Shown: positions 30,364 through 36,085 of the stretch, in pieces
Numbering within the stretch: position 1 is the stretch's first letter
Layout: the number at the start of each line of letters is the position of its first letter
DNA from: Planctomycetia bacterium
GTDB taxonomy: Bacteria; Planctomycetota; Planctomycetia; Gemmatales; Gemmataceae
DNA length: 36,085 nt
Reading direction: 5' to 3'
Assembly (NCBI GenBank): GCA_005772955.1
Contig: SXID01000047.1
Coordinates: forward strand, 1 to 36,085
Made by a program: the position numbers and the translations under genes
Notes under the pieces: generated by a model
Databases searched by the model: none
Told to the model about the DNA's origin: nothing
The model's input: the letters and a program-made list of their open reading frames with translations, nothing else

Positions 30364-31530
30364 TCATGACTCCTTCAGCAACTCCGCGACTGCCGCATCC
30401 GCTACGCACTTCCCACGTCGCGTTAGCCGCACTGACCGCCCGGTATCACTCACGATCGCGTTGTCGCGTAGCAGCGCCAGCGCCGCGGGCGAGAGTTCGT
30501 CTAGCTCAAAGCCGGTCTGAAGGTGGAAACGCTCTCGGTCGATCCCATCGCTCCGGCGAAGTTGCGTCGCCATAGTCTCGAACGCGCGCGGGCGTGGCAA
30601 CAACTCTTCTCGCTGGAACGTGACTGGTTCGCCGCCAATCGCCTTGCGGATGTAGAGTTTCGTGTCCCGTACGTTCAGCTCTCTCTCGCCGTTCACGTAG
30701 CGCGCGGCGCCCACACCGAAGCCGTAGTACGCCTCGTTCGCCCAGTATCGTTCGTTGTGTCGGCAGCGGAAGCCGGGTTGCGCGAAGTTCGATATTTCGT
30801 AGTGTTCGAAGCCAGCAAGCGCGAGCCGGTCCATCGCGTGTTCGTACATCGCGAGTTCGTCGTCCTCACGGAGTGGCACGATCGCGCCGCGAGTTTGTCG
30901 CTTCCACAGTGGCGTGCCCTTCTCGTAGGTCAGGCCGTAAGTGGAAATGTGCTGCGGTGCGAACGCGATCGCCGCGTCGAGGTCCGCGACCCAACCCGCG
31001 AGCGTCGAACCCGGCGCGCCGAATATCAGGTCAAACGAAATGGTAGGAATGTGCTTCCGCACTGCTTCGACGGCTCGTGGGATGTGGTCGGGCGCGTGGC
31101 GTCGGTCGAGTACCGCGAGAGAATCGGGCTGGAACGACTGCACCCCGACGCTGACGCGATTCACACCGAACGCGGCCAGCACCGCGGTCTTCTCTTCGGT
31201 GAGCGAATCGGGGTTTGCCTCAATGGAGAACTCGTGTTTGGTGTTTGGTGTTTGGTGTTTGGTGTTTTCGAGCGGCAGCCACCGCGTGATCGCTCCCAGC
31301 AAGCGTTCCAAGTGGTTCGCGGAGAGGTGTGTGGGTGTGCCGCCGCCGATGAACAGGCTTTCGACCGGGCGCGGCGTGCCGAGCGTCGCGAGTTCGGCAG
31401 TGAGTGCCTCAACGTAAAGTTCGATGAGGTGGTCTTGTCCCGCGGTTACGGCGAAGTCGCAGTACCCGCAGTGGTGCGCGCAGAACGGGACGTGAACGTA
31501 AGCCGTGCGCGGTTCGAGCCAGGGGGACAT
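30364..31530 (-). CDS. hemW: HemW-like radical SAM protein (coproporphyrinogen III oxidase-like)
   Basis: 388 residues from the ATG at 31530, just before the typical opening TAYVHVPFCAHHCGYCDF. The CxxxCxxC cluster motif binds a 4Fe-4S cluster used with SAM. GGGTPTHLS, FSIEANPDSLTEEK, VNRVSVGVQSFQPDSL and ISFDLIFGAPGST follow the family order, and the C-terminal HemN_C-like part (EDDELAMYEHAMDRLALAGFEHYEISNFAQPGF...) is complete. HemW is a cytoplasmic haem chaperone rather than a true oxidase. Between WLPLE and FSIEANP lies NTKHQTPNTKHE, encoded by a heptanucleotide repeat, an insertion not expected in the family. The upstream ORF extension (WNVEIWNLELR) is also repeat-like and excluded. Confidence 0.9.
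   Translation of the reverse strand: MSPWLEPRTAYVHVPFCAHHCGYCDFAVTAGQDHLIELYVEALTAELATLGTPRPVESLFIGGGTPTHLSANHLERLLGAITRWLPLENTKHQTPNTKHEFSIEANPDSLTEEKTAVLAAFGVNRVSVGVQSFQPDSLAVLDRRHAPDHIPRAVEAVRKHIPTISFDLIFGAPGSTLAGWVADLDAAIAFAPQHISTYGLTYEKGTPLWKRQTRGAIVPLREDDELAMYEHAMDRLALAGFEHYEISNFAQPGFRCRHNERYWANEAYYGFGVGAARYVNGERELNVRDTKLYIRKAIGGEPVTFQREELLPRPRAFETMATQLRRSDGIDRERFHLQTGFELDELSPAALALLRDNAIVSDTGRSVRLTRRGKCVADAAVAELLKES
31235..31262. repeat. Four tandem copies of heptanucleotide TGTTTGG within hemW
   Basis: TGTTTGG is repeated four times without interruption, with a partial fifth copy (TGTTTT). A 7-nt unit gives a 7-codon protein period, here NTKHQTP on the minus strand. The base composition is much lower in GC than the neighbouring coding sequence. 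Confidence 0.9.
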
Positions 31531-31580
31531 GCGGAGTTCCAAATTCCAGATTTCCACATTCCAAGTTAACAGAAATGACG

Positions 31581-31611
31581 GAACCCGGCTGAGGAATGTC
31601 TCGCCGGGTTC
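31581..31611. terminator. Hairpin after the guaB-linked gene
   Basis: GAACCCGGC and GCCGGGTTC form a perfect 9-bp stem with a 13-nt loop, 35 nt below the stop of the 31646-32737 gene; on the minus strand it is followed by CGTCATTTCTGTT. Likely terminator of the guaB transcript. Confidence 0.65.
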
Positions 31612-31645
31612 GTGTCGTCCACTTGGAGCTTGGAACCCCACATTC

Positions 31646-32737
31646 CTATGGGAACAGGATCGCGGCGCCGGTGAGGACTGCGCCCTCGGCGGCGGTGCCG
31701 GTGAGGGTCAAGCCGGGAGGGTACAGGTAGTACGCGCTGGGGCTACCCGGCGCGCACTTACCGGCGCTGGTACTCCAGAACCCGGACACACAACCGGACG
31801 CGAGGCTCTGCGGCCACACCAGTACGTCGCGGTAGAAGTGCCCCGCGCCCGCGAGCGTCGAGAGCGGACCCAGATCCCACCCCGCGCGCTCGGCGTTGCG
31901 CTCCTCGAAGTGCAGCCGGCGGTGAACCACGTATCCCGGTTCCGTGTACAGCGTCCGTGGCGAGTATGTCGCTGTCTTTGGCTGATACGTCAGACCCAGC
32001 GGGCTGATCACCGGCAGCGACGGGAACACGTAACCGGCTCGCCCAGGATCCTTGATTGCCTTGAGTTCAGCGACGTTTTTCTCTTCGTTTGTGGTGTCTT
32101 CTTTTCTCTCGGTCCTCTCCTTGATTTGTTTCTCCAACTGGATGATGCGGGAGCGGATGACGGTGCGCATGATCTCCCGCTCCAGTTCCGAGTCGTTGTA
32201 GACGATCCCGAAGATTTTCTCGCGCGCCGGCAACTGGATTTCTGTTGGGTCGATGGGCGGCGGCTTGAATTCCTGCTGCTTCTTGTTGGCCGTTGACGTT
32301 GTGTCACCGGGCTGCGGTGCTGGTTGCCCTGTGTATTCGGTCGGAACCGCAGGCGGCTGAAAGTACGGTTGCGGCGGGGCGGGTAGCACCGGAACGATCG
32401 GCACGTTGGGGGTGGGGAACGGGGTCATCGCGGGCGGCGTGTTCAACTGCGCCACGCCGGCAGCGGGAAGCCCGCCGCCGGTCGCGGTGAGCGCGTCGGC
32501 CGGTTTCTGGAAGTACACCACCGTACCCGCGGCGCCCGGCATCGCGCCGGTCGCGGGGCGCACGGGTTGCGCTGGATGCGTTTGCGGGGGTGGAGTTCGC
32601 GGGAGGGCCAGCCCGTTTGGCTGTGCGAGTGCGGGCGCCGCGAACAGCGCCAGCAGCAGCGCGGCCTTAGCCGCCGCTGTCCCCGGCGTAATCGACCGAA
32701 CTGTAGTTCGGTGCTTCCTGCGTGATAGCAATGTCAT
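31646..32737 (-). CDS. Uncharacterised exported Pro-rich protein overlapping guaB
   Basis: 363 residues from the ATG at 32737, which has AGGAGAG about 9 nt upstream but lies inside guaB, overlapping its end by 71 nt in another frame. The N terminus has a long basic region and then a signal core ([19 protein letters not shown]). Residues 40-170 are Pro-rich and probably extended. A helical segment follows ([43 protein letters not shown]) with heptad spacing. The C-terminal 130 residues are rich in aromatic residues and Gly ([34 protein letters not shown]..., [15 protein letters not shown]) and include two Cys. No family is recognised; an envelope protein is likely. Probable co-transcription with guaB. 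Confidence 0.75.
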   Translation of the reverse strand: MTLLSRRKHRTTVRSITPGTAAAKAALLLALFAAPALAQPNGLALPRTPPPQTHPAQPVRPATGAMPGAAGTVVYFQKPADALTATGGGLPAAGVAQLNTPPAMTPFPTPNVPIVPVLPAPPQPYFQPPAVPTEYTGQPAPQPGDTTSTANKKQQEFKPPPIDPTEIQLPAREKIFGIVYNDSELEREIMRTVIRSRIIQLEKQIKERTERKEDTTNEEKNVAELKAIKDPGRAGYVFPSLPVISPLGLTYQPKTATYSPRTLYTEPGYVVHRRLHFEERNAERAGWDLGPLSTLAGAGHFYRDVLVWPQSLASGCVSGFWSTSAGKCAPGSPSAYYLYPPGLTLTGTAAEGAVLTGAAILFP

Positions 32738-34163
32738 GCGGGTGGCTCTCCTGCACACTCGCCGCGGTCACTTGAATGAACCGGGCCTTGGTCCGCAACT
32801 CGTCCAGCGTCTTGCAGCCGCAATACCCCATTCCGGCCCGCACGCCGCCGACCAACTGGTACACGTAGGGCGAGAGATGTCCCTTGAACGGAACCCGTCC
32901 TTCGACCCCTTCGGGCACCAACTTCCCGTTCGCCGGCTGAGCCGGTCCGCCGCTGGCGCTACCCTGCTGGTAGCGGTCGGCACTCCCGGCCATCATCGCG
33001 CCGAGCGAACCCATTCCACGATACTGCTTGAACGACCGCCCGCGGTACAGGATCAACTGACCGGGACTTTCCGCGAGTCCCGCGAACAGCCCGCCGATCA
33101 TGCACGAGAACGCGCCCGCCGCGAGCGCCTTCGTAATGTCACCGCTGTACCGAATCCCGCCGTCCGCAATGACCGGGATGCCTGTTCCAGCGAGTCCCTT
33201 CACCACGTTCGCGATCGCCGACATCTGCGGCACGCCCACGCCCGACACGATCCGCGTCGTACAAATTGATCCGGGACCAATGCCACACTTCACGCCATCG
33301 GCGCCGGCTTCGGCCAGTGCTCGTGCGCCCTCGATCGTTGCCACGTTGCCCGCGATCACGTCGATGCTGTGTCGCTTCTTCAGTTCGCGCACCGTTTCGA
33401 TCACGTTGCGGCTGTGGCCGTGGGCCGAATCCACCACCAGTACATCGACACCGGCCTCGATCAGCGAGGCGGCCCGCTCGAAGTCCCGAACTCCGATCGC
33501 GGCCCCGACCTTCAGACGGCCCCGCGCGTCTTTAGCCGCGTTCGGGAATTTCTGCGTTTTGTCGATGTCCTTGATCGTGATCAATCCCTTCAGTCTGAAT
33601 TGATCGTCCACCAGGAGTAATTTCTCCACCTTATTTTTCGTGAGCAGCTTTTCGGCCGCGTCGAGCGTGGTGTTCTCCGGGGCGGTCACAAGGTTCTTCT
33701 TCGTCATTACCTCGTCGAGTTTCTGCTCGTTGTCGTCGAGGAACTTGAGGTCGCGGCGTGTGAGAATGCCCTTGAGGATGCCATTCACGGTGATCGGCAC
33801 GCCGCTGATGTGGTGATCCTCCATGATCTTGCGAGCGTGCCCAACCGTGTCGTCTGGCGGCAGCGTGATCGGGTCGGTGATGATCCCGTTCTCGCTTCGC
33901 TTCACCTTGTCCACCTCGCGCGTCTGGAACGCGATCGTCAAGTTCTTGTGAATGATCCCGATCCCGCCCTCCTGCGCGAGCGCGATCGCGAGTTCGCTCT
34001 CGGTTACGGTGTCCATCGGGCTGGAGATGATCGGGATGTTAAGCCGCACGTTCCGGGTAAGTTGGGTGCGCACGTCCGTGTCTTTCGGGACGACGTCGCT
34101 GTACCCCGGTTCCAACAACACGTCATCGAAGGTAATCCCCTGATACGCGATGCGGTCCTGCAT
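32667..34163 (-). CDS. guaB: Inosine-5'-monophosphate dehydrogenase
   Basis: 498 residues, normal for bacterial IMPDH. It converts IMP to XMP with NAD+, the committed step to GMP. The N-terminal barrel opening ([19 protein letters not shown]), a pair of CBS domains at about 93-205 ([24 protein letters not shown]...[12 protein letters not shown]), and the catalytic loop [20 protein letters not shown] with Cys301 are intact. The flap region reads MAGSADRYQ, then a short Gly/Ala insertion, then [14 protein letters not shown] with the Arg that activates water. The C terminus [16 protein letters not shown] is typical. The gene for an exported protein begins within its 3' end. A large palindromic element lies upstream. 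Confidence 0.97.
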   Translation of the reverse strand: MQDRIAYQGITFDDVLLEPGYSDVVPKDTDVRTQLTRNVRLNIPIISSPMDTVTESELAIALAQEGGIGIIHKNLTIAFQTREVDKVKRSENGIITDPITLPPDDTVGHARKIMEDHHISGVPITVNGILKGILTRRDLKFLDDNEQKLDEVMTKKNLVTAPENTTLDAAEKLLTKNKVEKLLLVDDQFRLKGLITIKDIDKTQKFPNAAKDARGRLKVGAAIGVRDFERAASLIEAGVDVLVVDSAHGHSRNVIETVRELKKRHSIDVIAGNVATIEGARALAEAGADGVKCGIGPGSICTTRIVSGVGVPQMSAIANVVKGLAGTGIPVIADGGIRYSGDITKALAAGAFSCMIGGLFAGLAESPGQLILYRGRSFKQYRGMGSLGAMMAGSADRYQQGSASGGPAQPANGKLVPEGVEGRVPFKGHLSPYVYQLVGGVRAGMGYCGCKTLDELRTKARFIQVTAASVQESHPHDIAITQEAPNYSSVDYAGDSGG

Positions 34164-34261
34164 TAGCGGCTCCGGTCGGGAGAAGGCGCGAGATAAGGTG
34201 GTTTGGGATTATAGGGAGCGGAGGTGAACCGCGTCGATGGGAAGTGTGCGGCGCGAAGAGA

Positions 34262-34411
34262 CCTACCCCCAACTCCCTCCCTGAAGGGAAGGGGAGTAAG
34301 TGGCGCTTGCGGCTTCGCGAGCGTTCTGGCGCCGCGACTCGCGAAGCCGCGAGCGGCACAGACAAACAAGGTCTTTCTCCCCTTCCCTTCAGGGAGGGGG
34401 TGGGGGGTAGG
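34262..34411. repeat. Nested inverted-repeat (MITE-like) element, about 150 bp
   Basis: Outer arms CCTACCCCCAACTCCCTCCC... and ...GGGAGGGGGTGGGGGGTAGG pair over about 35 nt, including CTGAAGGGAAGGGGAG and its complement. The inside holds a second pair: GCTTGCGGCTTCGCGAGCG and ctCGCGAAGCCGCGAGC. It occupies most of the guaB-anti-sigma gap and contains both repeat cores found elsewhere in the window. No ORF or transposase is inside. Confidence 0.85.
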
Positions 34412-34419
34412 TTTCTCGT

Positions 34420-35142
34420 TCACCCCTGCTTCGGGGTCAGCACCAACTCGTGTTTCGGTTGTTTGCTGACGACCACGCCACCCGCGACTTCCTTCGTGAT
34501 CGCGAACGCCTTGGCATCCTTCACCTGAATGGGGTTCCGCACGCGGACGAGGGCGGTGCCGTCGGGTCGCACGTCGAACACGCCGCCGTCCACCGGTTCC
34601 TTATGGGCCGGGTCCACGATCCAGAGTTGGTACTGCTCCTTCGTCGGGTCCAGTGCGGGCATACCGCGAACTTCGAGATAGCCTTCCTGCTTCGCGGTGT
34701 TCCACACCACCTCACCGGTTGCACCGCCCTTGTCGCTGCCGACGAACACCGCGGCATCTTTCTCCAGCAGCTTCTTCCGTGCGGCGACCGTTGGCTCTTT
34801 CTTCGGCCAGTTGGTGAACACGAGAGCGCCGGCCAGACACGCGGCCACCATCCAGCCCGCCCACGCGTTGGAGGCGGGGCGGGCGCGTTTCGGTGTCGTG
34901 GGTCGCGTCGATGGTGTGAACCCGGTCGCCGCGAGTTTGAGCTTCTCCGCGAGCCGCGCGGGAAGCGGTTCGGGAGGCGGACTCAGTGCCAAGTGGATCG
35001 CAGACGCGGCACGCTCGAAGCCGTCCGGGTCTTCGTTCGGAAAATCCACGAGCAGCGAGTCCAATTCGTTGGCCTCAGCGGGTGTCAGCCCCTGCGTCGC
35101 TTCGCGGGCGAGGAGTTCGTCGAGCCGGTGGTCGGTATTCAC
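34420..35142 (-). CDS. Anti-sigma factor, RskA-like
   Basis: 240 residues from a GTG overlapping the sigma-factor stop (GTGA). Residues 1-60 (HRLDELLAREATQGLTPAEANELDSLLVDF) match the N-terminal cytoplasmic anti-sigma region that binds the sigma factor. Near 95-112 is one membrane helix (WAGWMVAACLAGALVFTNW). The external part is the RskA domain: AAVFVGSDKGGATGEVVWNTAKQEGYLEVRGMPALDPTKEQYQLWIVDPAHKEPVDGGVFDV, then LVRVRNPIQVKDAKAFAITKEVAGG. It holds its partner inactive at the membrane until the external domain senses stress, often through proteolysis. The signal is unknown. Overlap with the sigma gene gives coupled translation. Confidence 0.92.
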   Translation of the reverse strand: MNTDHRLDELLAREATQGLTPAEANELDSLLVDFPNEDPDGFERAASAIHLALSPPPEPLPARLAEKLKLAATGFTPSTRPTTPKRARPASNAWAGWMVAACLAGALVFTNWPKKEPTVAARKKLLEKDAAVFVGSDKGGATGEVVWNTAKQEGYLEVRGMPALDPTKEQYQLWIVDPAHKEPVDGGVFDVRPDGTALVRVRNPIQVKDAKAFAITKEVAGGVVVSKQPKHELVLTPKQG

Positions 35143-35675
35143 GACTTGCCTCCCCCGGCGGCCAGCCGTTCGCGGACGCGGATCAACCCGCGACGAATGT
35201 GTGTCTTCACCGTGCCGACCGGGAGGTTGGTCGCGGCGGCGATCTCCTCGTGCGTTAGCCCCTGATAAACAGCCATCTTGATCACCCGGCGCTCGTCCTC
35301 GCGCAACTCGGCGAGAACAGCCGCGGCCTTCGCCGCCTCGTCCTCGATGTCGATCCGGGCGGTCACGCCCGGACCCACTGGGTCGTCGGTGAGCGATTGC
35401 GAGGGCGGCACACGGCCCGCGCGTCGCTTCCGATCGATCAGTCGGCGACGTGCGATCATGGTGATGTACGTGGACTCGGACGAACGTGTCGCGTCATACC
35501 GGGCTGCGTTCTTCCACAACTCGATGAACACGTCTTGCACGGCGTCTTCCGCGTCAGTCGGGTTGCCCAGGAAACGAAGTGCCAGGGACCACACCAGCCC
35601 GCCGTAGCGGGCGATGCAGTTCGCCACGGCAGTCGGGTCGCCAGCCGCGATTCGCGGGAGCACGCAGTCCGTCAC
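35139..35675 (-). CDS. ECF-type RNA polymerase sigma factor
   Basis: 178 residues from a GTG at 35675 with AGGGCGG upstream. Region 2 is clear: GGLVWSLALRFLGNPTDAEDAVQDVFIELWKNAARYD, ending with TYITMIARRRLIDRKRRAGR, which melts and reads the -10 element. Region 4 is RRVIKMAVYQGLTHEEIAAATNLPVGTVKTHIRRGLIRVRERL, an HTH that reads the -35. The linked RskA-type anti-sigma suggests a SigK/ECF19-like pair, probably autoregulated. The target promoters are unknown; the Gly-rich repeat protein gene is upstream on the same strand but separated by a strong hairpin. Confidence 0.95.
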   Translation of the reverse strand: MTDCVLPRIAAGDPTAVANCIARYGGLVWSLALRFLGNPTDAEDAVQDVFIELWKNAARYDATRSSESTYITMIARRRLIDRKRRAGRVPPSQSLTDDPVGPGVTARIDIEDEAAKAAAVLAELREDERRVIKMAVYQGLTHEEIAAATNLPVGTVKTHIRRGLIRVRERLAAGGGKS

Positions 35676-35751
35676 CAGTTCCGCCCTCTCGCCCGCGACG
35701 TGCCATACGCGACAACAATTCGTCGCACGCCCGCCGGCGGATGCACGAAAT

Positions 35752-35785
35752 GACGCGGCCCGTGACTGGAGCCACGGGCCGCGTC
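35752..35785. terminator. Strong hairpin upstream of the sigma-factor gene
   Basis: GACGCGGCCCGTG and CACGGGCCGCGTC form a perfect 13-bp stem with an 8-nt loop, 29 nt after the stop of the Gly/Phe/Gln repeat gene on the minus strand. It should end that transcript and insulate the sigma gene. Confidence 0.75.
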
Positions 35786-35814
35786 TTGGAACTTGTTATA
35801 GGCATCTGCCACGG

Positions 35815-36085
35815 TTAGTAGCCCGTTCCGCCATTGAAGCCAAACTGCTTCCCGCCCTGGAATCCACCGCCACCGAATCCGCCCTGGAATCCACCGCCAC
35901 CGAATCCGCCCTGGAATCCACCGCCACCTTGGAATCCGCCCTGGAATCCACCGCCACCGAATCCGCCCTGGAATCCACCGCCACCTTGGAATCCACCGCC
36001 ACCGAATCCGCCCTGGAATCCACCGCCACCTTGGAATCCACCGCCACCGAATCCGCCCTGGAATCCACCGCCACCTTGGAATCCA
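35815..36085 (-). CDS. Gly/Phe/Gln-rich repeat protein, C-terminal part (5' end outside the window)
   Basis: On the minus strand one frame is open from the right edge to TAA at 35815, about 90 residues, with no start codon in the window. It encodes repeats of GGGGFQGG and GGFGGGGFQGG, ending GGKQFGFNGGTGY. The composition is almost only Gly, Phe and Gln, typical of low-complexity or prion-like tails. The ORF with VDSRADS repeats in the same DNA is an out-of-phase reading. The frame choice rests on the aromatic/Gly pattern, the natural ending and the terminator just below. The function is unknown: it could be the tail of an RNA-binding, surface or structural protein. Confidence 0.7.
   Translation of the reverse strand, partial: GFQGGGGFQGGFGGGGFQGGGGFQGGFGGGGFQGGGGFQGGFGGGGFQGGFQGGGGFQGGFGGGGFQGGFGGGGFQGGKQFGFNGGTGY
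35857..36085. repeat. Tandem 27-bp and 18-bp repeats coding for GGFQGGFGG units
   Basis: Alternating units TGGAATCCACCGCCACC + GAATCCGCCC (27 bp) and TGGAATCCACCGCCACCT (18 bp) run to the right edge with almost no substitutions. Both are multiples of three, so copy changes keep the frame. The high identity suggests recent expansion or ongoing slippage. Confidence 0.9.

Noticed and set aside
35796-36074. ORF on the minus strand with VDSRADS repeats and a start codon
   Set aside because: It is an out-of-phase reading of the tandem repeat. The frame ending at 35815 gives a Gly/Phe/Gln pattern with a natural non-repeat ending and a terminator behind it.
35857-36085. Possible CRISPR array
   Set aside because: The repeats are contiguous coding units of 18 and 27 bp with no unique spacers and no cas genes nearby.

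Overview
The window looks like chromosomal DNA of a Gemmata-like planctomycete (family Gemmataceae). This is inferred from gene content: two 3-keto-disaccharide hydrolase (DUF1080) proteins, a DUF1559 prepilin-type protein, a TIGR02996 protein with leucine-rich repeats, a ThuA protein, a Cache-sensor Ser/Thr kinase, Pro/Thr-rich and Gly/Phe/Gln-rich low-complexity proteins, high GC, and many palindromic repeats. No phage, plasmid, IS transposase or CRISPR array was seen.

Layout. 1-4752: the end of a DUF1080 gene; a minus-strand three-gene group for exported proteins (membrane coiled-coil protein, unknown secreted protein, caspase-like protein without its His); and a divergent HTH-like gene. 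4764-13814: a long minus-strand block read from high to low coordinates: dtd, two tandem branched-chain-amino-acid-type binding proteins, livH, livM, livG, livF, a degenerate enolase-superfamily protein and a DUF1080 protein. 13992-15264: a 50-residue lipoprotein and a DUF1559 protein. 15500-17230: a J-domain protein, rnpA and yidD on the plus strand, meeting a ThuA/LRR pair on the minus strand. 19720-24954: a membrane Ser/Thr kinase, a thioredoxin-like protein and a DegT-family aminotransferase. 25001-26985: a decayed copy followed by an intact copy of the same uncharacterised family. 27088-28644: a tRNA-like element, an aldo/keto reductase and a GNAT acetyltransferase. 28732-34163: a Pro-rich HEAT protein, a HemW-like radical SAM protein, an unknown exported protein and guaB. 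34420-36085: an ECF sigma factor with its anti-sigma factor, and the C-terminal end of a Gly/Phe/Gln repeat protein.

How it fits together. The liv block encodes a complete HAAT-family ABC importer with two binding proteins. Its LivG is the most unusual protein here: about 125 extra residues with two predicted membrane helices sit inside the nucleotide-binding domain, and the Walker A lysine is Thr. Several other proteins keep their fold but lack key residues (caspase-like, enolase-like, J-domain). A second theme is repetitive DNA: G/C-rich palindromic elements occur between genes and, in rnpA and the aminotransferase gene, inside the reading frame; hemW carries an in-frame heptanucleotide repeat. 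All functional statements come from motif reading without database searches.
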